A stretch of 64,000 bases of DNA. Origin: Lumbricus terrestris. Lineage: Eukaryota > Annelida > Clitellata > Crassiclitellata > Lumbricidae. Each line of letters starts with the position of its first letter. Position 1 is the stretch's first letter. The stretch lies in NCBI GenBank assembly GCA_949752735.1, contig OX457042.1, forward strand, positions 32,292,594 through 32,356,593, in the 5' to 3' direction. The notes under the pieces are model-generated. The model was given only the letters and a program-made list of their open reading frames with translations, searched no databases and was not told the DNA's origin. Made by a program: the position numbers and the translations under genes. Shown piece by piece: positions 40,501-52,500 of the stretch.

Positions 40501-43500
40501 AGAAGTCATCACCATTCGACTGCTACAGGCTGCTTAGGCGATATCATCTCTGACTATGTTGTATGAATACGCTGAAGAATGAGAAAAAGCATAGGTTCCT
40601 TAAATGATTGAGCACTGATCAATTCATTAACGTCTTTCGCTTGTAGGTCGGACCATGGACTTTAAGTTTGACCATGGTCAGATCCCGATCATCGGCGCCA
40701 AGTACTGGGACATCCACAGCCTACACAGCGGCAGCGTTGACCAGATGGATAGGGAGCGTTTGGGTGGCGCAGGGGGAGGAGGGTCCAGCAGTGTCGGACG
40801 GCATCCTCTGTGTGCGGATGGAACTGGATCGATGAGCACCGGAACGTCGAGCACCGAGGGTCTCGTCTCCAGCTGGAAAAGACCGGTCTCATCACAGGTA
40901 ACAACGACGTGAATTCATTCCGAAAATTTATATATTGCTCACCTGTTCAAGAAACTCACTTAGAGGCATGTGTATTAATTTAAACTGAGAAATGCTCTGT
41001 AAGATTACATTTTGTATTTTTATTGTGTTGTATTCAAGCATTACATTTTGTATTTTTATTGTCTTGTGTTGAAGTATTACATTTTGTATTTTTATTGTCT
41101 TGTGTTCAAGTATTACATTTTGTATTTTTATTGTCTTGTGTTCAAGTATTACATTTTGTATTTTTATTGTATTGTAGTCAAGAATTACATTTTGTATTTT
41201 TATTGTATTGTAGTCAAGTATTACATTTTGTATTTTTATTGTATTGTATTCAAGAATTACATTTTGTATTTTTATTGTATTGTAGTCAAGTATTACATTT
41301 TGTATTTTTATTGTATTGTATTCAAGAATTACATTTTGTATTTTTATTGTATTGTAGTCAAGTATTACATTTTGTATTTTTTTTTTTTTAATCGAGCATT
41401 AAGTGCCTGTAGTAGGGTGAACTGTTCAGAGGTGATCTTGTTAATGCATGACATGGTATTAACAGACTGGTTATGACAAGAGTAAACTTTAGCCTTATGG
41501 CAGGCTACAAGATGCCCATCTGTAAGTTGCAGATTTTCTCTTATGACGTATTAGTTGTCAAGTTATTATTAATGGCAGCAATATTGCCATTATTGATGCC
41601 ATTATTGCCAGCATCATTATCATTGCCATCATGATGGCAATTATAATGATTAAAAATTACCTGGGCATAATGCATCATTGAATTGACAACTTATATTTAT
41701 CATGTCCTTTTCATATTTCCAGCACTGTTGTGTTTGAATTGCTGCTCTTTGCTCATGCTTCGGCCAAAATATCTTTCGACTCATTGACTGCGCTTGTAGC
41801 GACTAACGCTGGTAAGCACTTACAGTATGTGCACGAATGAATATTGCCTTTTGCTTTTCTCTTAGACACAGACATCCACGTTGGCCTGAATCGCTCCTCC
41901 TTATTGAGTGACTCTCTCTGTACGTACATCTTTATCGGATGACCCCAGTCATCTTTATCGGATGACCCCAGTCATCTTTATCGGATGACCCCAGTCATCT
42001 TTATCGGATGACTCCAGTCATCTTGAATCGCTTCTCGTATGATGAGAAGTGTAAAACAGAATATTTTATATTGTCTTGTTCTAACGAGTTGTTCTGCATA
42101 CTTTATTATTTTTCTTCTGAAGGCTCGTACTCGTGAACGCCTGGTGAACCTACTCAACTGCTACGGACCTCGAGTCATCCCGAAAAGTCCTTCGGTAAAA
42201 ATACGAGACTTAGACTCTTTAAATATGTATTTGTATAATAATCGCAGTCTCTGTTTAATAATAATAATAATCTTCATTTAGTTTTAAACTGACATAACGC
42301 TGTACGATAATTACAGACAAAATGAACGGATGGTCACAAGTTATTACAGGAATCGAAATGTAACTGTTGGCAGCCATGCAAGGCGCCTATTATCAGGTCC
42401 TGCTGCTCAAGTTGCCAATGCCATCTGCTGAATGGAAGGTTGAGTGGACCTCTGGAAGGGTAATTGGAAGCCATTCTGCGTACATATGCTCTTCATGCGA
42501 GAGTGCTTACCATTACCATACACCCACCAGACTTCGATGATGGTTGTTTGAGACTTTCGAATGGCTGCGTCTTTCAAAGAACTTGCTAGGTAGAAGACTT
42601 TAAGGAAGATCACTTCATGTAATACAGGATCATCACTCCGCTCAATAGTAGTGACCGTGTGTGGAATTTCCAAAGTGATCAGCTTGATGATGCGTGAAAT
42701 CTGGAGAGTCAGATCTAGATAAGCGCCACGCTGTTATCTGTAAGATAGTTGCTACTCGACAGTCATTAGATATCATGTTGACATATGTCTAAAGACATCA
42801 TCTTGGTTCAACCAGATGTGTGATGGCAGAGAAAGATCTTCGATGATATACGATTTGCGGAAAGTTCTCTGTTGCAAGATTCCAAACAGAAGTAACATTG
42901 AATGACTGGCTGAAATATCTTGTGCAAGATCATCCATCCATCGTGAAGTTGTGGGAGAATTTCCTTTGTAAAGAAACTTCAGCAAGATTCTGCAAGATGA
43001 TTCAGACATTTGTACAGACGTCAAAGTTACTTGTGTACATGAAGATTTTGCAAGATGATTCAGACATTTTGTACAGAGATCAGTCAAAGTTATCTGTGTA
43101 CAGAAAGAAGTCTGAAGAAAATAGTCGTGTGGGTTAAAATCTTCTTTGCAATGCATCACTTGTTTCGCCAAATTCATAGCTACCTCTTTGAAAATCTTTC
43201 AGCTTGGCACTTAGCTTGCGTACCTTCTATAATCAGTTGAACAGTTTCCTCGACGCAAAGTATTGCATGCTCCTTGTATATTAAGTGAAGCACAGCCTGC
43301 TGTTTCCCATATATCCCTGTTATTTCGTCGGAATGCTGAAACATGCATCGCACTCCCTATTAAATGTTGACCAGACGAAGACCACTTGCACTCGTTTAGT
43401 ACAGGGTGCGCCAAAAAAAGATCCCCCTAGGTTTTTTGCCAATATCTTGGCCAAAAGTACTGGGACATCCAGAAAACGGTGGGTGGCCTCCCTAAAAGTG

Positions 43501-46500
43501 GTATAACTTTTGTTCTGTTTGAAATATTTGGATGAAATCTGGCCATCATGTGTAAATATGAATTGTCTTTAAGACTGTAAAAATTTCATTTCGAAATTCC
43601 TACTTTTGGCCAAAATATTGACAAAAAACCTAGGGGGGGATATTTTTTGGCGCATCCTGTATGTTGAGCATACGACCTTGTGTGTCAGACGACCTTGACC
43701 TTCTGTGTCGTGTCATTCAAACGTATTTGCCAACTGTTTCAGAACTTTGCAAGCAGCAGTTTTGATGTGGTTCGTATCAGGTCCTCTCTTCCTTCCGTAG
43801 TCATTCGTAGGCTGCTTCATTTGGACTGGCTTCCAGCTCACATTTTCTCCACCTCTGTGTTATTACACCTGGGAAAGCATCTAGAATTTTATGCTGGCTT
43901 CTGGCAAATTAGGGCTGTTGACTTATGTAAATTTTGACTGGTTTGCCCTACGGAAAAGCTCCATGTAGATGAAACGCTCTGCCAGCTTTCGTTAGCTCAA
44001 TTTTGAAAGTAGTTTTGAAGTTTTTGGCTGGCTTCTAGTTAGTTAAATTCAAAATAGTTTAAGATATGCTTGCTTTTTTGTAACCGTTAGCTGTAAATAT
44101 ATTTTGAATTCTGACTATTCCATAGCTTTTGTTAATGTATATGCCCTGTTTTCACGAACTAGGACACACTGCTGCACAAGGTAAATTAGATTATAATCTT
44201 TTACTGACTGGTTAACTGGTTTACTTCGTTGGAAATAATTTCACCATAATTTTCCGTTAAAAATTTGCTGCTTTCTCCTTTGTCTGTTTTTGTTTGCGGC
44301 CGCCGTTTTTACCGATTATTTTTTTACTGCCTACGATCTGAGGATTTCTTTTTCGTTTGCTTCTCTCATATACAGCCAGTGGTCGTCATGGTTTTCTTTA
44401 GTTTGCTGCTGAAAACGAAAATTTCGAGTGGACTATCGCTTGTATTTAGTGAACTGTTTCTTAAATTTGGTGCAATACTAAAATAAAAACTAACAGTGAT
44501 AGTGATAACTGTTCCAACGTATCTCGCTGATGATACAACACTTTAACGCTGTTTCCTTTGGGGGGCACTTTCGCCAATCAGGAAACAGATAAATAGTGCC
44601 TTTCCAGACATTAATAAAAGTAATAACAATAGTAATAATAATAATAATACTAGGAACGGCAACAGTAATGATATTAATAGAAATAGTACCTTTGGAGTTT
44701 CATACGTTTGGTTCAAAATATGTTAGAAATATCTCAAGTCATGATTTATAATCGTTTAAATAGTTATGCATCGTTCACTGTTCATTTCTATGCTATAGTG
44801 ATTGTAATAAGAATTAATTATGATGATAGTAATATTATGACATTATAGTACTGGCTGCACAATGCACATGGTTGTAATAATAAGCAAAATGTGGTCAGCC
44901 TTGAGACACGTTCGGCGGTTCACGTGTATGTCTATCGTGCTTTGACTGTCTCTATTTTCCAGATTATTTTTTTAAAGTCGTTCCAATACTGTTGCTTTCA
45001 TATCATTTTTGCTTCTGTTAAACTATTTACTCGGATTATCAGAAGCACAGCTCTCGGCCATCTGCAACAAGTCTTTTCTTCTTAATTAGATTTTTCTCTT
45101 AACCACGTGGTCGCTGATTAAACAGGTCATTAGTGTGGAAAACAGTAAAATATTTAATCTAATAACTTCTGTTGAGCCCTTATCGTAAAGCGCAAGGCAT
45201 CACTCACCAGTCATGTCAGGTGACGCCACATTTCGTGTCATATCCAGTCAGATATCATAAAGGTGTGCTTATGACAGGGACCATTAGCCCTGTTCTAATG
45301 TATGAAAAGACCACCAGCAGTTCTCTAGTGGTTTGAGCAGTTAGAGTCATAATGTTAATACATCAAATGCAACATAATGCACTGTGTGTGTGTCTCTGTC
45401 TCTGTGTGTGTCTGTGTATTTGTCTGCATTTGTGTGCTTGTGTGTGTGCGTGTGTGTCTGCGTGTGTGCATGCGTGTTCTGTGTTCCTTTCATAAGCTCT
45501 GCACTTGTGTGCTGACTGTAATGTAAGCAAGCACCTGCATTTTTGGCAGTTTTACTAGGTTTACGTAATAGATTCAAATGATGCTTTACGCGTTATAATA
45601 ATGACGAAGCCCAGTGTGCAAACAAAGGGCGATACTTTGGTTGCTTAGTAGTAGTAAGCAATAGAGTAGTGCTCAGTCTCGTTATCTAGACCTATGATGC
45701 AACCATGAGTGGAAGGGGATAAGGCATCATTTTCTCTTATCCTCTACATTCAACCCTTTGAACCCGATGGGCCGGTTTTCCGGCCCGTTATCCATAGAGT
45801 TACGGGAGCTCCGGGTTCAAAGGGTTAAAAGTAGGTATGATTATGTATTCTGTCTTTAGCTGAGCTGGCTAGCAGACACAAATGTAGCCAAAATGTGGAA
45901 GCAATAATGATGATAATAATATTAATGACTAATTACAAATCGACTATTAGGGCCATTCTGGACTGTTTTTAAAAAATATATATTAATGGTAATAATATTA
46001 GTGATGATAATAATATTAATAATATTAATATTAACAATGATGATAATAATGATAACACTATTAATAATAATGATGATGATGATAGTAATAATGATAACAT
46101 TGATAATAGTAATTATGGTAATAATGATGATAATAATGATAATAATATTAATATTAACAATGATGGTAATAATTATAATAATATTAATAATAATGATGAT
46201 GATAATAGTAATAATGATAAGGATAATAGTAATGGTAACAATGATTATAATAATTGACCTTGTCTGTCCTTGGTATGTATTTAGTGCAGAGCTATCTTTA
46301 CATAAATAGCTAGTTCTTTTGCTATCGGTACTTATATGCTTTGCTTTTTAATCTCAAATCCATTCCTCGCCCCATCGTTGTGTTGAACTCGCATCGTGCA
46401 GCCCCATTCATCGTCATAAAAATGTATTTGATCCTCTTTACCCTACATGACTTGACTAACCCTCCCTTTGACCACCTACCCATCTCTAAATTTGATGTGG

Positions 46501-49500
46501 TTGCACTTAATTCCCATTTTGCTTAGCCCTTCCGACACGTGCATTCCCAAGTAGCCCCTTACTCTCCATTTGGCTCTGGCTGACCACTGCTTTTTTATTG
46601 ACCGACCAGTGACCAGCCATCTGTTCCCAAACCCTTGTCAGCATCCTCTGGGTTGCATGAATGCGGCTTCAGAAGGTGATGACTCTAACTTGGTTTGCTT
46701 TCTCTCTGCTGCCGTTGGCTTTCTGTCTCGTTAGGATTCGATTTTGAACAGTTTTCATGTTTGTTAAATAATGCGTAAAATGCTATGAAAAATCTTGAGT
46801 AACGCCTGTTAATCTCTGAAATGATCTTGAAACAAAAGGAAACGTAAAAAATATTTTTGAGTGCTTCTATTTATTGCTGTGCTCTTCGTCATCGAACTGT
46901 TACGATTCAGAGGCGCTTTTTAGTAGTGTTTGCTTTTCTATTGAGACTCACTGTTAGTAATTAAGTAATCATTGTTGCTCTTCATTGTTATCATTATTAT
47001 TATTAACAATTTATAGTGGTCATACTTCTGCTTTGTTTTGGATTGGTTACCTTGCACTGTTATTTAAGACAACTTCCTGTGCACAGCATAATTTCAAAGC
47101 TTAGACATAATTATTGTTTGTTTATTTAAGCTACATCAAGAGGCCAATCAGCCTGAATCAGACATTATGGATCTTGACCAGAAAGTTATAAGGATGCAAT
47201 GGGAACAGCTCAAAAATTTTCCAGTAGCTATTTTCAAGCAGATGGCAAATGCCTGAATTAATTAATTGCCAGTGATTGATATCCTATGATTGATATTCTA
47301 ATAGCAGTTCAATAGAAATGACAATGACCTTTGTAGTGGAAAAGGTCCTATGACATTGACCTTTGTAGTGGGAAATGTCCTATGACAATGACCTTTGTAG
47401 TGGAAAATGTCCTATGACAATGACCTTTGTAGTGGAAAATGTCCTATGACAATGACCTTTGTAGTGGAAAATGTCCTATGACAATGACCTTTGTAGTGGC
47501 AGATGTCCTACGTTGTTCCTCTAGGAAACCATAAAGCCAAGTCAATGTTTTCTTTCTGCCCTACTTATCAGAAACTATTATAGAACTCCTCTCTACTTAG
47601 AGCATTTTTGAGTAGATTTTTTAGATGTGCCATATAAATTGATTGAATGATTGAATCCAAAGTCTAGTTACATGCCTCTGTCATTTAAGTCCAATTTAAT
47701 CAAAAACTGTATTTATGTAGCATTAATGCTATTCGATCATAATTTGTATTGTCAGGCTGGGAGCACCTCTACTGATCTTCTTTAAAAGGTGCTATATAAA
47801 TGTTGTACAATTGCACTTGTGATGCATGTTCCTTGCACTAAATTTATCTCATGACACATTGACCATTGCAGTGAAATGTTGCTGTATTTCTTAGTGGGAA
47901 GGAAGGCATCAATTGTTAGGCATCAATTGTTTAAGGCGATACATTGTTCTCTTTGTGGCCAGGTTGTGTTCGATCAACAGTCGCCAGCAGGAACTCTGGA
48001 GCGAGCGTCGAGTATTACTCCGGGTACGAGCAGCGATGAGACGTCTACGATCGATGGGGGAATTACGGGTAAGAGGGGGGAATTACGGGTAAGGGGAATG
48101 GGGAATTACGGGTAAGAGGGGGGAATTACGGGTAAGGGGAATGGGGAATTACGGGTAAGAGGGGGGAATTACGGGTAAGGGGATGGGGAATTACGGGTAA
48201 GAGGGGGAATTACGGGTAAGGGGGATGGGGAATTACGGGTAAGAGGGAACTTGGCAATTAACGACCTTGACCTGGCTCTTCCTATTGGCGGCTTGTGATG
48301 ATATGAATATGAATATTAATGAGGCTTGACCTTGATTGGCCTAGATCCTGTAGTCTCTATGAAATAAATGACTCGTTGTGGGTGGGGCTAATGATCTTGA
48401 TCTAGATTGAACGCTTCCTATTGGTCGATTTTACCTTTGTGTTCCTGATTTTACCTGAAGTGTTCCTGATTTTACCTGAAGTGTTTCTGATTTTACCTGA
48501 AGTGTTCCTGATTTTACCTGAAGTGTTTCTGATTTTACCTGAAGTGTTCCTGATTTTACCTGAAGTGTTTCTGATTTTACCTGAAGTGTTCCTGATTTTA
48601 CCTGAAGTGTTTCTGATTTTACCTGAACTCACCTGTGTTTCTGATGTGCTGCAGGTGAGATGCAGATCGAAGACAATGGAAGCGTCGAGCGTCAGATCCA
48701 ATCCGTCTTCGACTTCCTTGAGGAGCCAGACTCGGGGTGCGAGTACTGGGGGGTCAACCCAAGACACTCGCACAGTCTCGACGATGAGGAGGAGCCGTGC
48801 AATCAGGAGGAGCACAAGGAGAGCTCTGATGATGAGGTACTCACGACTTATCAACTCATCTTCAGACAATAGACATTGTCTGTCCTGTGGCACTGAATTC
48901 TGGCATATATATTTGTTTCTCACTTTATCAACATTCTTTTAGATAATCATATGTGCGGTGCTTGAAATGGGCTATTTATTTAAATGTTGAAAGATTCTTG
49001 CATGCATGTATGGGTTTGTGTGTGAATATTATTTATATAATTGAGGTCACACCACTGTGTTCCTTTCTCGCTTAAAAACTGCCTTATTTAGCCGCTGTTG
49101 GACTGGGAGCGCTTCTGAGTAGCTTACCTTGAAGGTGTGCTATATAGAAAGTCTTAAATCTGGAATGGGCTCCCTGTGGAACTACGTCTAATGCCTAGAG
49201 CCTTTGAGACTACATTCTACTCTGCTCTTAAGACTGTTCTCTTTAGGCGTGGTTGGGTCGGGAGCGCTTCTGAGTAGATACTCTTGAAGAGGCGCTATAT
49301 AAATGTCTGAAATGAGTGAATGAATGAATAAATTAATTAACTAATAATAAATAATAATAATGTAGTGCATTTTTATGAGCTGCAGTAAGAGGGAAGCGAA
49401 CATAAGCCGTGTCCAATGGAGACCTACGTCTGTTTTCCCATCTGGAGAGAAGAGGTTGAGGAATGCTGCTGAGGAGCTACTGGGGTTTTGATGAACTGGG

Positions 49501-52500
49501 TTAACTTAGTTTTAAACTGTTGCTCATCTTCTGTGCTAACGATGGTTGTTGTGTGCGTTTTCAGATGCAGAGCACGAGTCCAGTGGAAGAGCTGCACCCT
49601 GAGCTGCCATCGGGACCAAACTTACCCCACAGAAGTCACTTACCACTTGACACGACGAGCACCAAGAACTCCATCTGTGGATCCAAGTATGTGTGATCAC
49701 TGATTTTATTAGCTTTTTTTCGGCTTAGTTCAAATGCCCTAAGCCAGTGGTTCCCAACCTTTTTTGACTGCCGGACCACTTTTTCTAAGTTGGAGGACAC
49801 GAGGGTCACTTTTTCTTAGTTTAAGGACATTAGGGGGCCACAAGGCTAAAAATTTAATTAACTATTTAAGCGTATAAAATTGTTATAATGGAATCAAAAT
49901 AGAATGTTTGATGCGATTTATTAACGTCCAGATAAAATAATTTGTAATAGAAAAGAATTATATATTCTCATGTCCAAATTGTCAGTTTTTACATATATTT
50001 TTCTTAATTCATGGATATGCTGCGGGCCATTTTTGTAGGCCAGGGGCCACTTTTGGCCCGCAGGCCACGGGTTGGGAACTGCTGCCCTAAGCTCTGTTTA
50101 TTTCTTTCATTGGTATTTTTTATAGTTTATAATTTTTTACACACATTCAGATCTGCTGAATAGATGCATATTATAGCGGCTTTAAGGGCTTTAATTAAAA
50201 GTATTTCCTTGTGTTAATTCGTACACTGTAGTGAGTGTAGTGCAGTTCTTAACTCTTTATGTAAAGACTCCAGTAGTTTGGACATGCAGAGAGAGAAAGC
50301 CAATTTTGCAAATCGCAAACAATGCACTGCATATGAGTCTCGAAGGATAGAGTTAAGCAACAATGGCACAATGGCAGATGCAGACTACACTGGATGTAAC
50401 CGAGGATAAAACATTATTTGGACTAACACTAATAGGAGCAAATGACTGAGGAGGACAATGAAGATTATTTATTTTTAAACATCATCGCAGAATGGCTGGT
50501 GTCAGGAACTGATGATGGTGGTGGTGGTGGTGGTGGTGGTGGTGGCGGTGGTGGTGGTGGTGGTGGTGGTGGTGGTGGTGGTGATGGTGATGGTGATGGT
50601 GATGGTGACGACGATGATGATGATATTTCATGTGGAATAAAATCTCGAAGAATTGCTTTAAAAAAATTGGTTTGAAGAGTGTGAAACAGTTTGTTGGTAT
50701 TCTTCAAAATTGTGATTAGGTTGTAGATCAGAGTATATTTATTTATCTGCACGTTTCCCTGCAGAAGCGTTCCACAGAAAACATAAGATTAGGTCCAGGT
50801 AAGTAAGTAAGTAAGTAAGTATATTCTTTGTTTGACTAGCCGACAAAGATGCGCTCTGGTTCACATTCACATTCACATACATACATAATTAGGCGATTTA
50901 ATACGAAAGCATCCTTGCAGCGGTGTTTGTGCTTTATACACTGTTTCCAGCCAGAGCATACACAGCACGTGCATCGACATTGACACGATGGTTGTCGACA
51001 TATGCGAGTACAGTCCAAGCACCGTTTCCCCTTCGTCCTTCATCACCGCCGTTCCCTTCCTCCAGGAAGACGTTGTGCAGGCGTGGCGCACACACGTCAA
51101 CCACATCATCGCCGAGTTCAACAGCACAAGTTCCGTCAACACGTTCATCCTCTTCTACCGGCTTTTCAATGTACGCACAAGATTCTACTTCGTAAAATGT
51201 TCAGCCTCTTCCGTGTGATACATAGTTGTGCCAGTCCCAAGCCTGGATAAAGGAAGAGGGTGACATGGTTGTGGTATGGCGTTGTTGAGCATCGACTAAC
51301 TGAGCAGCCAGGGTATGTGTCGGCATGCTAGGTCGGCATGATGTCTGTTTCGGGTGAAATCTGTATTCTCAGGGTCATTCCTTCAGGTTCATGACATCTT
51401 ACTGCATTCAGTATTTATTGTGTATTGTTCTTATTGAAAAACAAATCTTTCTTATGTTATTTTCCAGTTGACACTGGTATTCACCGTCATGTATACACCA
51501 TGATATAACACCTCGGATGATGCAAAAATTGTCCGGAGACGGGGAAAAAATGATAATATCTGTGGACTATAATTGCAGAAACGCTGTGGCATTATGTAAG
51601 AATACTGAGCTTAGCATACATCAGTTTGCATATCACAGAACTTTTCTGGATGAGGTGAAATTCGGTTTTCGTTGCAGGAAACGAAGTCCGGGCTTTGTTC
51701 TCTGGCGCTCGAGATTTACTCGTATCTGAAAATGGATTCACTCAAGGATCTCACCTTGCAGCTCTGTATCCTTCGACTGACGGAGATATGCCTTTATCTT
51801 AAAGACATGCTTTAGCGAAGGATGGGTGGATGGAGTGGTTGGGTGGGTTGGGTGGGTTGGTTGGTTTGGGTGAATGGATGGATGGATGATTGGATGGAGG
51901 GAGGGAGGGAGGAGGGATTGATGGATGTATGGATGCTGAACTAAATGATAATTAAAGTTTTGCCACCATGTTATATATATATATTATTTATATGTGTGTG
52001 TGTAATGTGTATTATATATAATTATATGTATTTTTAATTTGCATCTTGTGACTTTGATGATGTTCTCTTTTTATTCTGCTGATAATAATTGTAGTAGTAG
52101 TCATGAATTTATAATGCTTACACTGAATTACCTATTTATTTCTGGAACACCGATACATGTATATATTTAAATGGTTCTTTTGAGATGACTTTTTGCTAAC
52201 GGACATTCGTCCAGTTTGTGTTCACAAATGCCCTACATTTCAGCTAACGAAAGGGAAATGGTATAACTTAAATCTCAAGGATTCATTTCATCACTTCTGT
52301 AGAACTTATTGAATGCAGTCACTATTTGTACTCGACTCTACAGTTGCACGTACTTTTCCTTGTCTTGCTGGAAGAAATTTCTGTATATTAATAAACAGTT
52401 TAACTGTGAAATGATTTCTAAGCTGCTACGTAAACGTCATGTTGTTTACTTCAATTGGCTTTACTATTGCTGTAATTTGTCGACACTTTATTGTTGGATT

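Noticed and set aside
41012..41476. Repeated hydrophobic frame (YYILYFYC...) of 154 codons that could look like a membrane protein
   Set aside because: It is the 36-bp intronic minisatellite. The frame stays open only because the unit is divisible by three.
48402..48942. Two overlapping 173-codon frames on opposite strands
   Set aside because: Both arise from the 21-bp minisatellite, whose length keeps all frames open. The real coding part is exon 31 in another frame.
50465..50752. Poly-proline minus-strand frame
   Set aside because: Complement of the GGT/GAT trinucleotide array in intron 32, with no exon support.
50765..50798. A 34-nt segment between CCCTGCAG and CCAGGTAAGT that looks like a small exon
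   Set aside because: Its only open frame ([11 protein letters not shown]) needs phase 0 in and 1 out, while exons 32 and 33 join in phase 2. In phase 2 it contains a stop. At most a rare alternative or cryptic exon.
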